Part shown: positions 15,805-23,252 of the stretch, piece by piece
Layout of the letters: the number at the start of each line of letters is the position of its first letter
How positions within the stretch are numbered: position 1 is the stretch's first letter
Assembly: GCA_023417515.1 (NCBI GenBank)
Contig: JAEZFL010000089.1
Location: forward strand, 1-25,477
Direction: 5' to 3'
DNA length: 25,477 nucleotides
DNA from: Pseudomonadota bacterium
GTDB taxonomy: Bacteria > Pseudomonadota > Alphaproteobacteria > Sphingomonadales > Sphingomonadaceae
The notes under the pieces: generated by a model
What the model was told of the DNA's origin: nothing
Database searches by the model: none
What the model saw: only the letters and a program-made list of their open reading frames with translations
Made by a program: the position numbers and the translations under genes

Positions 15805-16502
15805 GCCTAGCCGAAACGACCGGAGCAGCCGCAGCCGCAAGCATGTCCCCGGTCGCCCTGTTCCTGCAGGCCGACATCGTCGTGAAGGCGGTGATGATCG
15901 GCCTGTTGCTCGCCAGCATCTGGACCTGGGCGATCATCATCGCCCAGTGGGTGAAGATGCGCCGGATCGCGCGCGAGAACGAACGGTTCGAGCGCGACTT
16001 CTGGAAGAGCGACGACATCGACCGCTTCTACGAGGCGCGCGGGAAGGAGGATTTCCCGTCCGCCAAGGTGCTGTCGGCCGGCATCGCCGAGTGGCGGCGA
16101 TCGACCGCCGGCAAGCATGTCGACCGCGAAGGCACGCGCTCGCGTCTCGCGGTGGCTCTCAACGCGGCGGTGTCGGCCGAGGTCGACCGAGCGTCGGACC
16201 GGCTCAACATCCTCGCCACGGTGGGGTCGGTGGCGCCGTTCGTCGGACTGTTCGGAACGGTGTGGGGAATCATGCGCAGCTTCACCGACATCGCGGCGGA
16301 GCAGAGCACCAACCTCGCGGTGGTCGCGCCCGGAATCGCCGAGGCTTTGTTCGCGACGGCGATCGGCCTGTTCGCGGCGATCCCGGCGGTCATCGCCTAC
16401 AACCGCATGACCCACGGCATCAACAAGATGGAGGCGCGCCTCGCCCGCTTCGCCGACGGTTTCCACGGGACCCTGTCCCGCGAGCTGGAGCTGGACGCGT
16501 GA
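15801..16502 (+). CDS. tolQ: Tol-Pal motor subunit TolQ
   Basis: TolQ is the inner-membrane proton-channel subunit (MotA/TolQ/ExbB family) that, with TolR, energises TolA to constrict the envelope at division. The 233-residue protein has TM1 at about 24-48 (KAVMIGLLLASIWTWAIIIAQ), a large cytoplasmic loop with ALNAAVSAEVDR, TM2 around TVGSVAPFVGLFGTVWGIM, and TM3 around EALFATAIGLFAAIPAVIAYN. The GTG at 15801 overlaps the ybgC stop and follows GAAGGAAGGA (15786-15795). tolR does not follow directly: a 157-base gap holding an inverted repeat intervenes, which is unusual inside this operon. Confidence 0.97.
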   Translation: MSLAETTGAAAAASMSPVALFLQADIVVKAVMIGLLLASIWTWAIIIAQWVKMRRIARENERFERDFWKSDDIDRFYEARGKEDFPSAKVLSAGIAEWRRSTAGKHVDREGTRSRLAVALNAAVSAEVDRASDRLNILATVGSVAPFVGLFGTVWGIMRSFTDIAAEQSTNLAVVAPGIAEALFATAIGLFAAIPAVIAYNRMTHGINKMEARLARFADGFHGTLSRELELDA

Positions 16503-16520
16503 GTGGGATGGCTTCTTCTA

Positions 16521-16653
16521 TCCTCCCTGTCGCGAAGCGATGGGGAGGGGGACCGCCCAAGGCGGTGGAGCGGCTATGCGCGGGTCCCGATCAGCCCCTC
16601 CACCATGTTTCGCATGCTCCCCCTCCCCATGAGGCTTCGCCTCGCAGGGAGGA
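16521..16653. repeat. Inverted repeat between tolQ and tolR that carries the tolR Shine-Dalgarno (CCTCCCTG family, copy 1)
   Basis: The left part reads TCCTCCCTGTCGCGAAGCGA, then GGGGAGGGGGACCGCC and GGCGGTGG; the right part returns with CCCCTCC, CCCTCCCCATGAGGCTTCGC and CGCAGGGAGGA. The outermost CCTCCCTG (16522-16529) is the exact complement of CAGGGAGG (16645-16652), which is also the ribosome-binding site of tolR. A closely related copy lies at 20902-21036. Confidence 0.85.
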
Positions 16654-16659
16654 ATTCTG

Positions 16660-17103
16660 ATGGGCATGTCGACCGGTCCCGTGTCGGGCCGCGGGCGGCG
16701 GCGGGCGCCGATGGCGGAGATCAACGTCACTCCGTTCGTCGACGTCATGCTGGTGCTCCTGATCATCTTCATGGTCACCGCGCCGCTCTTGACCAGCGGA
16801 GTCGAGGTGAACCTGCCGGAGAGCAAGGCCGAGGCGCTTTCCCAGGAACAGGACCCGGTTAGCATCTCGATCGATCCCGCCGGGGCGATCTTCGTCAATG
16901 ACGACGCCGTCGATGCCTCGGCGCTCGCGGCGCGACTTCAGCAGATCGCTGCCGCCTCGACCGAGGCGGGCGGCCCCCGAATCTATCTGCGCGCCGACCA
17001 GGGCCTCGATTACGGCCGGGTCATGCGCGTGATGGGCGAGCTTCACGCCGCAGGCCTCCGCCGTGTCGCGCTGGTCAGCACGGCGGCCCAGGAACGGCGC
17101 TGA
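16660..17103 (+). CDS. tolR: Tol-Pal motor subunit TolR
   Basis: TolR (ExbD family) pairs with TolQ to form the ion-driven motor. The 147-residue protein has a short basic cytoplasmic N-terminus (GRGRRRAPMAEINVTPF), one TM helix at about 26-44 (FVDVMLVLLIIFMVTAPLL) containing the proton-carrying Asp28, and a periplasmic domain with ISIDPAGAIFVND and the C-terminal DYGRVMRVMGELHAAGLRRVALV peptidoglycan-binding region. The ATG at 16660 follows AGGGAGGA (16646-16653), an ideal Shine-Dalgarno lying inside an inverted repeat. Its stop overlaps tolA by one base (TGATG). Confidence 0.97.
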   Translation: MGMSTGPVSGRGRRRAPMAEINVTPFVDVMLVLLIIFMVTAPLLTSGVEVNLPESKAEALSQEQDPVSISIDPAGAIFVNDDAVDASALAARLQQIAAASTEAGGPRIYLRADQGLDYGRVMRVMGELHAAGLRRVALVSTAAQERR

Positions 17104-17975
17104 TGGAGCGGACCGAGGCAACCGGCTTCGGGGTCGCTGCGGTCGGCCACGTCGCGCTGATCGCTGCGCTGATGCTCCTGCTCGACAAATCGGGCTCGTT
17201 CATCCCGCCGCCGGCGATGGAAGTGTCGTTCGCCGAGGATGTCGGGCTGGTGTCGACCGCCCCGGACACGGAGGCGTCTGCTCCGGCTTTCAGTGAAGAT
17301 ACCGGGCCGGTTGAAGAGGCGTCGGGCGCCGACTCGTCCGTGCCGGAGGCGGAAGCCATTCCTGAGCCGGAAGTAAGCCGAACGCCAAGTCCTTCGACGC
17401 CGCGGGACCGGCCGGAGGAGCCGCGCCGCACAGCCCGCTCCAACGTGCCGAGCCAGCCGCGTCCCCAGCCGCAACGCACTCAGCCGCAACGCACCGAGTC
17501 TCAGCGCTCGCAGCCCCAGCGGTCGACCCCGCCCGGGCGCGGTCCGGCACAGCAGACCCGTCGCTCCGGCCTTCCGAACCTCAACAGCTTTAACACCGAT
17601 GGCGAGGGCCGGTCGCAGCAACCTTCAGGCGCAATGGTGACCGCGCAGGTGAGTGGCAACATTGCCGGCGCGTTACGTGCGGCGTTCACTCCCTGCGCAA
17701 ACCGGGCTGCATTGCCTGCGGACGAGGCGCGCAGCATTTTTGTAACAGTCCGGGTAACGCTGAATCGAGATGGCAGCCTTGCGAACATCGACAATATCCG
17801 TGTTCGCAACCCCAATCCGGATCTAGCCCGTTACGAACAGCGCATGCGTGAGCTGACGCTCGGAATCGTTCGCTGCGCAACTCCGGTGCGCCAATTGGCC
17901 TCCCAGCTGGGTGAGTACTACGACGTTCCACGCGGCTGGCGGGTCTCTGACTACACATTCCCGCAACGGCGATGA
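17103..17975 (+). CDS. tolA: Tol-Pal energy-transducing protein TolA
   Basis: TolA spans the periplasm from the TolQR motor to Pal and TolB. The 290-residue protein has a cytoplasmic start (MERTEATGFG), one TM helix at about 10-28 (VAAVGHVALIAALMLLLDK), and a long Pro/Glu/Gln/Arg/Ser-rich stalk (about 45-165) with QPQRTQPQRTESQRSQPQRS-type short repeats. The C-terminal globular domain (about 185-290) has two cysteines (FTPCAN and IVRCATP) that may form a disulfide. The stalk is proline/arginine-rich rather than the Ala/Lys/Glu coiled coil of E. coli TolA, as is common in sphingomonad-like sequences. It shares a base with the tolR stop. Base composition falls in its last 300 bases. Confidence 0.93.
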   Translation: MERTEATGFGVAAVGHVALIAALMLLLDKSGSFIPPPAMEVSFAEDVGLVSTAPDTEASAPAFSEDTGPVEEASGADSSVPEAEAIPEPEVSRTPSPSTPRDRPEEPRRTARSNVPSQPRPQPQRTQPQRTESQRSQPQRSTPPGRGPAQQTRRSGLPNLNSFNTDGEGRSQQPSGAMVTAQVSGNIAGALRAAFTPCANRAALPADEARSIFVTVRVTLNRDGSLANIDNIRVRNPNPDLARYEQRMRELTLGIVRCATPVRQLASQLGEYYDVPRGWRVSDYTFPQRR

Positions 17976-17995
17976 AGCTAACGAGGCAGTAGCAA

Positions 17996-19372
17996 ATGAT
18001 TTTCGCGAGACTTTCCAGGCTCATGCTGCTGGTCGTGGCAGCGACAGCTATTCCCTCAATGGCTTTCGGGCAGCAGGCACAGACGCCACCCAGCCAGCCG
18101 ACACAAGGTCAAGAACCTGACGTCGTTGAGTTTTCGGCGGGCGAAGGAGTCGTGACGACTTTCAACGTCGCGGTGCCGACCATGCCGACTCCCCAGCCGG
18201 TCGACACGCCGGCGGGCAACACGCAGCGGCTGGGCCAGCAGGTCGCCGAGATCATCGTCTCGGACCTGCGCAACTCGCGGCTGTTCCAGCCGCGCGGGCC
18301 GGGCGGGCTGCCGACTCCGAGCTATGGCGAGGTGAGCGCGCCCAATTACGGAATGTGGCAGGGCGTCGGCGCGCAGAACCTCGTCCAGGGCTATGTCCAG
18401 GCCAATGCCGACGGCAGTCTGACGGTCGGCTGCTACCTCTATGACGTTGGCGGCCAGACCCAGCTCACCCGCCAGGGCTTCGTCGTTCCGGTCGCCCAGT
18501 GGCGCCGCGCCGCGCATCGCTGCGCCGACACAATCTACAGCCGCCTCAGCGGCGACACGGGCTTCTTCGACACGCGCATCGTCTACGTGTCGGAGACCGG
18601 CCCGCCCGGCCGCCGGATCAAGCGGCTGGCGATCATGGATTATGACGGCGGCAACCACCGCTTCCTGACCAACGGCCAGTGGACCGTGCTGACCCCGCGC
18701 TTCGCTCCGGACCAGCGCACCATCGCCTTCATGAGCTACGAGAATGACCGTCCGCGGGTCTATGTGCTGGAGATGGGGACGGGCCGGGTGCGGCCGCTGG
18801 TGCCGGGCAATTACCAGACCTTCGCTCCGCGCTACTCCCCCGACAGCCGCTACATCGTCTTCTCGATGGCGGTGAACGGCAATACCGACATCTACCGGAT
18901 CCCGGTGGCAGGCGGCACTCCGCAGCGGCTGACCAACGCGCCCGGCATCGACACCGGCGGAAGCTATTCGCCCGACGGCAGCCGGATCGTGTTCGAGAGC
19001 GACCGCGGCGGAAGCCAGCAGATCTACGTGATGAACGCCGACGGCTCCAACCAGCGCCGGATCAGCTTCGGCGGCGGCAGCTACGGGACTCCGGAATGGA
19101 GCCCACGCGGCGACCTCATCGCCTTCACCAAGATCGGCGGCGGCTTCCGGATCGGCGTCATGACGCCATCGGGCGGCGGCGAGCGGATCCTCACCGGCGG
19201 CCCGCACGACGAGGGCCCGACCTGGGCGCCGAACGGCCGAGCGATCATGTTCTTCCGCGGCGCCAGCCGGGGCAACCTCTGGTATGTCGAGGCATCCGGC
19301 GGCGGCACCCGCCGAGTGGCGACCCCACTCGAAGGGTCCGACCCGTCCTGGTCGCCGCTTAATCCCAATTAA
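17996..19372 (+). CDS. tolB: Periplasmic Tol-Pal beta-propeller protein TolB
   Basis: TolB is the soluble periplasmic partner that binds Pal and TolA. The 458-residue protein has a signal peptide (MIFARLSRLMLLVVAATAIP, ending near AFGQQ), a Pro/Gln-rich linker (about 27-45), an N-terminal alpha/beta domain (about 50-195, with GQQVAEIIVSDLRNSRLF), and a six-bladed propeller with repeated WD40-like blades (FAPDQRTIAFMS, YSPDSRYIVFSM, YSPDGSRIVFES, WSPRGDLIAFTK, WAPNGRAIMFFR, PSWSPLNPN). The ATG at 17996 lies 20 bases after the tolA stop behind GAGGCAG. Length and order are normal for the family. Confidence 0.98.
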   Translation: MIFARLSRLMLLVVAATAIPSMAFGQQAQTPPSQPTQGQEPDVVEFSAGEGVVTTFNVAVPTMPTPQPVDTPAGNTQRLGQQVAEIIVSDLRNSRLFQPRGPGGLPTPSYGEVSAPNYGMWQGVGAQNLVQGYVQANADGSLTVGCYLYDVGGQTQLTRQGFVVPVAQWRRAAHRCADTIYSRLSGDTGFFDTRIVYVSETGPPGRRIKRLAIMDYDGGNHRFLTNGQWTVLTPRFAPDQRTIAFMSYENDRPRVYVLEMGTGRVRPLVPGNYQTFAPRYSPDSRYIVFSMAVNGNTDIYRIPVAGGTPQRLTNAPGIDTGGSYSPDGSRIVFESDRGGSQQIYVMNADGSNQRRISFGGGSYGTPEWSPRGDLIAFTKIGGGFRIGVMTPSGGGERILTGGPHDEGPTWAPNGRAIMFFRGASRGNLWYVEASGGGTRRVATPLEGSDPSWSPLNPN

Positions 19373-19401
19373 ACTGTCCGTCCCTTTTGAGGAGAAGTCC
19401 G

Positions 19402-19929
19402 TTGAGTAAGACCCGTTTCATCGCAACGATCGCGCTCGGCGCGGCCCTGGTCGCCACCTCCGCCTGCTCGTCGCGGCGGCCCGAAAGCCTGCCGCCGGCT
19501 CCTGGCAGCCAGGGACCGGGCGGAATCGGCGCCGACGGCAGCGGCACCGGCGTCGGCGCCATCGTTCCGGGCTCGCGCGCCGACTTTCTTCAGCAGGTTC
19601 CGTCGGACCGGGTCTATTTCGCGCTCGACAGCTACTCGCTGGCCAACGAAGCGCGCGCGGTGCTCGATTCGCAGGCGCAGTGGCTGAACGCCAACCCGGC
19701 GGTGAACGTCACCATCGAGGGCCATGCCGACGAGCGCGGCACCCGCGAATACAACCTCGCGCTCGGCGAGCGCCGCGCCAATGCGGTTCGGCTGTATCTG
19801 GAGAGCCGCGGAGTTTCCTCGGCGCGGATGCAGACGATCAGTTGGGGCAAGGAGCGGCTCGAGGCGTTCGGCTCCGACGAGGCCTCCCACGCCCGCAACC
19901 GCCGCGCCGTCACGGTCGTGCCGGAGTAA
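19402..19929 (+). CDS. pal: Peptidoglycan-associated lipoprotein Pal
   Basis: Pal is the outer-membrane lipoprotein that holds peptidoglycan and completes the Tol-Pal bridge. The 175-residue protein has a lipoprotein signal (SKTRFIATIALGAALVATSAC, lipid-modified Cys22), a Gly/Pro/Ser-rich linker (23-55), and an OmpA-like peptidoglycan-binding domain: VYFALDSYSL, IEGHADERGTREYNLALGERRA, and EASHARNRRAVTVV with the conserved Asp and Arg for diaminopimelate. The start is a TTG at 19402, fixed by GAGGAG at 19389-19394; another TTG at 19387 overlaps the Shine-Dalgarno itself. It is the last gene of the operon and is followed by a strong UUCG hairpin. Confidence 0.97.
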   Translation: MSKTRFIATIALGAALVATSACSSRRPESLPPAPGSQGPGGIGADGSGTGVGAIVPGSRADFLQQVPSDRVYFALDSYSLANEARAVLDSQAQWLNANPAVNVTIEGHADERGTREYNLALGERRANAVRLYLESRGVSSARMQTISWGKERLEAFGSDEASHARNRRAVTVVPE

Positions 19930-19936
19930 TGGCGTT

Positions 19937-20070
19937 CCCTCTCCCTTCGGGGAGAGGGAGGGGCCCGCCGCGAAGCGGTGGGAGGGTGAGGGCATGCGCC
20001 TGCCCTCACCAACTCCGACTAAGCTGCTGCGCAGCTAAGTCTCCGTATCCTCTCCCCTAGAGGGAGAAGA
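19937..20070. repeat. Hairpin-rich repeat after pal, including a UUCG tetraloop stem
   Basis: CCCTCTCCC-TTCG-GGGAGAGGG (19937-19958) is a perfect 9-bp stem closed by the very stable UUCG tetraloop. GTGAGGGC with GCCCTCAC (19986-20009) forms a second stem, AGCTGC-TGC-GCAGCT near 20021-20035 a third, and a further CTCTCCC block follows at 20050. The element separates the convergent pal and S1/P1 nuclease genes and is the likely end of the tol-pal transcript, although no T-run follows. Confidence 0.75.
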
Positions 20071-20074
20071 TTTC

Positions 20075-20926
20075 TTATCCCAACGCCTCGTCGAGCAATC
20101 TTGCAAGCCTGATCCCGCCTCGGGCGACCTGGGTTCGGACCACCGGAATGAGTTCCCGGATCTGCGCCTGGCTGATCACCGGCGGTTCGGCCGGCACTTC
20201 GGCGCAAGGGTCGCCGAGCACGCCGCCATAAGCGAAGCGGCGGCTGACCTCCCAGCTCTCGCGCGCCCAATCTTCGACGCTGCCCTGCGCCATCGCCGAA
20301 CGATCAGCCGCGGCGACGGTTGAAAGCAGCCCGCGCGCTTCCGCGGGCGGAGTCGAGATGGAGCGTTCCGCCAGATAGCCGTCCCAGATGGCATGGAGGT
20401 TCGACTGGATCCGGCTGTAATAAGCGCGGAAGCGGTTGCCGCCCAAGTCGCCGCGGTCGCCGGCGTGGAGCGGCTGGTGAAGGTCGCCGATGAAATGGAC
20501 CAGGAAGAGCAGCGCCTGGAGCCGTTCGCGGCGAGGCAGGCTGTGGTCCTTGAGAAGCCGGAGGTTGCGCTCGACCTGGGCCGACACGCAATTGCCATCG
20601 GCGCAGGCGCTGTCCTGGTCGAACGGCCGGCACACGTTCACATTCTGATAGTGCCACGGCGCGGTGTAGCTGAAGCGGTCGCCGCGGCGGATGCAGTCGG
20701 CCCACACGCTCGCCTGGGCGATGGTGGCGACCGGGCATGCCGGCGTTTCGAGCAATGCGCCCTGACGGAGCAGGCGTCGGATCTGCGCGCGTGTCGCGGG
20801 GCTCGCTTCCGCCATCGCGATCCGGGCGACGGTTTCGTGGCCATAGTCCCACCAGGCGAGGGCGGGAGTGGGAAGGAGAAGCAGGCCGAGGAGTGCGAGA
20901 ATCCTCCCTGTGGAGCGAAGCTTCAT
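20075..20926 (-). CDS. Secreted S1/P1-type zinc nuclease
   Basis: S1/P1 nucleases cut single-stranded nucleic acids and remove 3' phosphates using three zinc ions. The 283-residue precursor has a signal peptide (RILALLGLLLLPTPALA) cut before Trp25. The mature N-terminal Trp, with His30 five residues on (WWDYGH), matches Trp1/His6 of nuclease P1, where the new amino terminus binds zinc. Further ligands are visible in ASVWADCIR, TAPWHYQNV, LVHFIGDLHQPLHAGD (His/Asp/His) and NLHAIWDG. Cysteine pairs suit the periplasm. The start codon (20926) and about the first nine codons lie inside an interspersed repeat, and no Shine-Dalgarno precedes them, so the start is less certain than the identity. Confidence 0.93.
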   Translation of the reverse strand: MKLRSTGRILALLGLLLLPTPALAWWDYGHETVARIAMAEASPATRAQIRRLLRQGALLETPACPVATIAQASVWADCIRRGDRFSYTAPWHYQNVNVCRPFDQDSACADGNCVSAQVERNLRLLKDHSLPRRERLQALLFLVHFIGDLHQPLHAGDRGDLGGNRFRAYYSRIQSNLHAIWDGYLAERSISTPPAEARGLLSTVAAADRSAMAQGSVEDWARESWEVSRRFAYGGVLGDPCAEVPAEPPVISQAQIRELIPVVRTQVARGGIRLARLLDEALG

Positions 20927-21036
20927 GGGGAGGGGGACCGCCGAAGGCGGTGGAGGGGCCTGGCGCCGGTTGCCCCTCCACCACTCGCTTCGCGAGCGGT
21001 CCCCCTCCCCATGAGCCTGCGGCTCACAGCGAGGAG
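20902..21036. repeat. Inverted repeat overlapping the 5' end of the S1/P1 nuclease gene (CCTCCCTG family, copy 2)
   Basis: The left arm starts TCCTCCCTGTGGAGCGAAGC (20902) and continues through GGGGAGGGGGACCGCC and GGCGGTGGAGGGGC. The right arm returns with GCCCCTCCACC, GGTCCCCCTCCCCATGAGCC and ends GCGAGGAG. It shares long stretches with the tolQ-tolR element at 16521-16653. The left arm is coding for the nuclease on the minus strand; the right arm ends 18 bases from the asparaginase stop. Confidence 0.88.
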
Positions 21037-21053
21037 TGGGTGCTCGTTCATCA

Positions 21054-22091
21054 TCAGCCGCGCTCGCCGCGCGCTGCGCTGACGGTTTCCTGATTCTCCT
21101 CGTCGCCGTAAATCGCGACGCTGCGCCCGGCGGGGCTGGCCTGGCCGCGATACATTCCCGGCGTGTTGAAGCTGTAGATGCCGTCGCCGCTCGGGGTGAC
21201 GACGATCACTCCGCCGGTGCCGCCGAGCGCATGCATCTCGCGGATCACCGTGTCGGCGGCCTGCTGGGCGCTGTCGTCGGTAAAGCGCAGGCGGGCGCAG
21301 ATTTCGTGGGCGACGCCTTCGCGGATGAAATACTCGCCGGCGCCGGTCGCCGAGACGGCACAGGCGCGGTCGTCGGCATAGGTGCCGGCGCCGATGATGG
21401 GGGAATCGCCGATCCGGCCCCAGCGCTTGCCGGTGAGGCCGCCCGTCGAGGTCGCCGCGGCGACATGGCCCTCGCGGTCGACCGCGACCGCTCCGACCGT
21501 GCCGTATTTGAGGTCGATGTCGAAGCTTTCGGCCGACGGGCGGCTTCGGAACTCCTCGAGCTGGCGGCGGCGCTCGGGCGTGTGGAACCACTCGTTGGGC
21601 ACCTGCTCGAGGCCCTGCTCGCGCGAGAATTGGTCGGCGCCGAGGCCGCGCAGGAAGACGTGCGGGCTGTTCTCCATCACCCGGCGGGCGAGGCTGATCG
21701 GGTGGCGGGTGTTGGAGGTGCCGGTGACCGCTCCGGCGCTTCGGGTGCGGCCGTCCATGATCGACGCGTCATGCTCGATCGTGCCTTCATAGGTGAAGAC
21801 GGCGCCTCGGCCGGCATTGAAATTGGGATCGTCCTCGAGCTCGCGAACCGCCGCCTCGACCGCGTCGAGCGCGCTTCCGCCGCGGTCCAGAACCGCCGAA
21901 CCGGTCGCCAGCGCATGGTCGAGGGCCGCGCGGATCTCGCGCTCCTTCTCGGGGGTCAGCCGGCCGCGCTCGATCACTCCGGCGCCGCCATGGATGACCA
22001 GCCGCCAGGCGGGGCGTTCGCCCTGGGTCTGGGATTGGGCGGCGGCGGGAGTGGACATCAGCAAGGCTCCGATCATCAGAAGCAAACGCAT
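21054..22091 (-). CDS. Exported isoaspartyl peptidase / L-asparaginase (Ntn hydrolase)
   Basis: The 345-residue precursor belongs to the plant-type asparaginase (IaaA) family, which self-cleaves into alpha and beta subunits and hydrolyses isoaspartyl dipeptides or asparagine. Visible hallmarks are VIHGGAGV (32-39), LDAVEAAVRELEDDPNFNAGRG (75-96), the cleavage/nucleophile site KYGTVGAVA with Thr198 as the new N-terminus, and the substrate block TGGLTGKRWGRIGDSPIIGAG followed by SATGAGE. A signal peptide (MRLLLMIGALLMSTPAAAQ) indicates a periplasmic enzyme. The ATG at 22091 was preferred over 22103 because GGAGGTG precedes it at proper spacing and it begins the signal peptide directly. It is divergent from the SPFH gene. 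Confidence 0.95.
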   Translation of the reverse strand: MRLLLMIGALLMSTPAAAQSQTQGERPAWRLVIHGGAGVIERGRLTPEKEREIRAALDHALATGSAVLDRGGSALDAVEAAVRELEDDPNFNAGRGAVFTYEGTIEHDASIMDGRTRSAGAVTGTSNTRHPISLARRVMENSPHVFLRGLGADQFSREQGLEQVPNEWFHTPERRRQLEEFRSRPSAESFDIDLKYGTVGAVAVDREGHVAAATSTGGLTGKRWGRIGDSPIIGAGTYADDRACAVSATGAGEYFIREGVAHEICARLRFTDDSAQQAADTVIREMHALGGTGGVIVVTPSGDGIYSFNTPGMYRGQASPAGRSVAIYGDEENQETVSAARGERG

Positions 22092-22151
22092 GGGCACCTC
22101 CATTGGGCTCCCGGTCCTTAGGCACGCGGCCGCCCGGCGTGAAGCTCCTCC

Positions 22152-22257
22152 GTCATTCCCGCGAAAGCGGGAGCCGTAGATGGCCGAAGGCCAATCCCGC
22201 TGCCTTCACTCCCGGCCGAAAGGAAGAAAGCTGGATCCCCACTTTCGCGGGGATGAC
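22152..22257. repeat. Interspersed inverted repeat (GTCATxCCCGCGAAAGCGGG family), copy 2
   Basis: GTCATTCCCGCGAAAGCGGG (22152-22171) is mirrored by CCCCACTTTCGCGGGGATGAC (ending 22257), matching copy 1 at 6273-6371 in both arms, including GAAAGCTGGATCCCC-type flanks. The spacer differs from copy 1. It fills most of the divergent gap between the asparaginase and SPFH genes. Confidence 0.85.
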
Positions 22258-22274
22258 AAATGGATGGATTCCGC

Positions 22275-22329
22275 TTGCGCAATCCTGCCGACTCATATAA
22301 ATATGATATCGGTATTAAATGGGAGGGAG
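22275..22329 (+). promoter_or_regulatory. AT-rich promoter/operator and strong RBS of the SPFH-Arc operon
   Basis: In a GC-rich window this short stretch is strikingly AT-rich. TTGCGC (22275-22280) and TAAATA (22298-22303) are 17 bases apart and fit a sigma-70 promoter. They are followed by TATGATATCGGTATT, containing the GATATC palindrome and AATA/TATT flanks, which could be an operator. GGGAGGGAG (22321-22329) is the ribosome-binding site. The promoter is plausible; the operator is a guess. Confidence 0.5.
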
Positions 22330-22334
22330 ATGTG

Positions 22335-23237
22335 ATGACCGACGTCCGTACCGAAGCCCTGCGCGTGAGCCGCGAGGCGCCGGCCTCGACGATGAGCGGC
22401 TACCCGATGCTGCTGGCCCTGCTCGCCGCGATCGCCGTGGCCGTGTGGGGCGTGCTGCAGATCGAGGGGCCGCTTCAGGCGATCGGAATCGCCGCCGCGG
22501 CCGGCGGAGTCCTGCTGGCTCTGTTCGTCCTGTGCGGCTTCTACATGCTCCAGCCCAACCAGGCGGCGGCGATCACCCTGTTCGGCGACTATCGCGGTAC
22601 CGACCGCAAGGCCGGCTTGCGCTGGGTGCTGCCGTGGATGATCCGCAAGAAGGTCTCGGTGCGCGCGACCAACTTCATTTCCGAGCGAATCAAGGTCAAC
22701 GAGCTGCGCGGCAACCCGGTCGAGATCGCGGCGCAGATCGTGTGGCGCGTGACCGACACCGCCCAGGCGCTGTTCGACGTCGACGATTACAAGGCGTTCG
22801 TCGTGGTCCAAACCGAGGCCGCGGTCCGCTCGATCGGCTCGCGCTACGCCTATGACGATCTCGAGCATCAGGAAGAGGTGACCCTTCGCGGCAGCCACGA
22901 GGTGGTGAACAGCGAGCTTCGCCTCGAGCTGATCGAGCGGCTGAAGGGCGCCGGGATCACCATCGACGAGAGCGGCCTGACCCACCTCGCCTACGCCCCG
23001 GAGATCGCCAGCGCGATGCTTCGCCGCCAGCAGGCGCAGGCGGTGGTGGCGGCGCGGGCCACCCTGGTCGCCGGCGCGGTCGGAATGGTCGAGATGGCGC
23101 TCGACAATTTGAGCGAGAAGGGCGTGGTCGAGCTCGACGACGAGCGCCGGGCGACGATGGTGTCCAACCTGATGGTCGTCCTGTGCGGCGAGCGGGAGGC
23201 CCAGCCGGTGGTCAACGCCGGAACGCTTTACCAGTAA
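22335..23237 (+). CDS. SPFH-domain (stomatin/prohibitin/flotillin-type) membrane protein
   Basis: The 300-residue protein has two hydrophobic segments at about 22-42 and 50-72, then an SPFH domain (about 72-270). Readable family features include LQPNQAAAITLFGDYRGT, GLRWVLPW, INVNELRG-like RIKVNELRGNPVEIAAQIVW, FVVVQTEAAVRSIGSRYAYD and GITIDESGLTHLAYAPEIA. SPFH proteins form oligomeric membrane scaffolds that shelter proteases or organise microdomains; this short form without a long coiled-coil tail is common next to small RHH genes. The ATG at 22335 follows GGGAGGGAG. A 73-residue Arc-like regulator begins 16 bases after the stop, making a two-gene unit. Molecular role is unknown. Confidence 0.92.
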   Translation: MTDVRTEALRVSREAPASTMSGYPMLLALLAAIAVAVWGVLQIEGPLQAIGIAAAAGGVLLALFVLCGFYMLQPNQAAAITLFGDYRGTDRKAGLRWVLPWMIRKKVSVRATNFISERIKVNELRGNPVEIAAQIVWRVTDTAQALFDVDDYKAFVVVQTEAAVRSIGSRYAYDDLEHQEEVTLRGSHEVVNSELRLELIERLKGAGITIDESGLTHLAYAPEIASAMLRRQQAQAVVAARATLVAGAVGMVEMALDNLSEKGVVELDDERRATMVSNLMVVLCGEREAQPVVNAGTLYQ

Positions 23238-23252
23238 CCACGGGAGGCCCCC

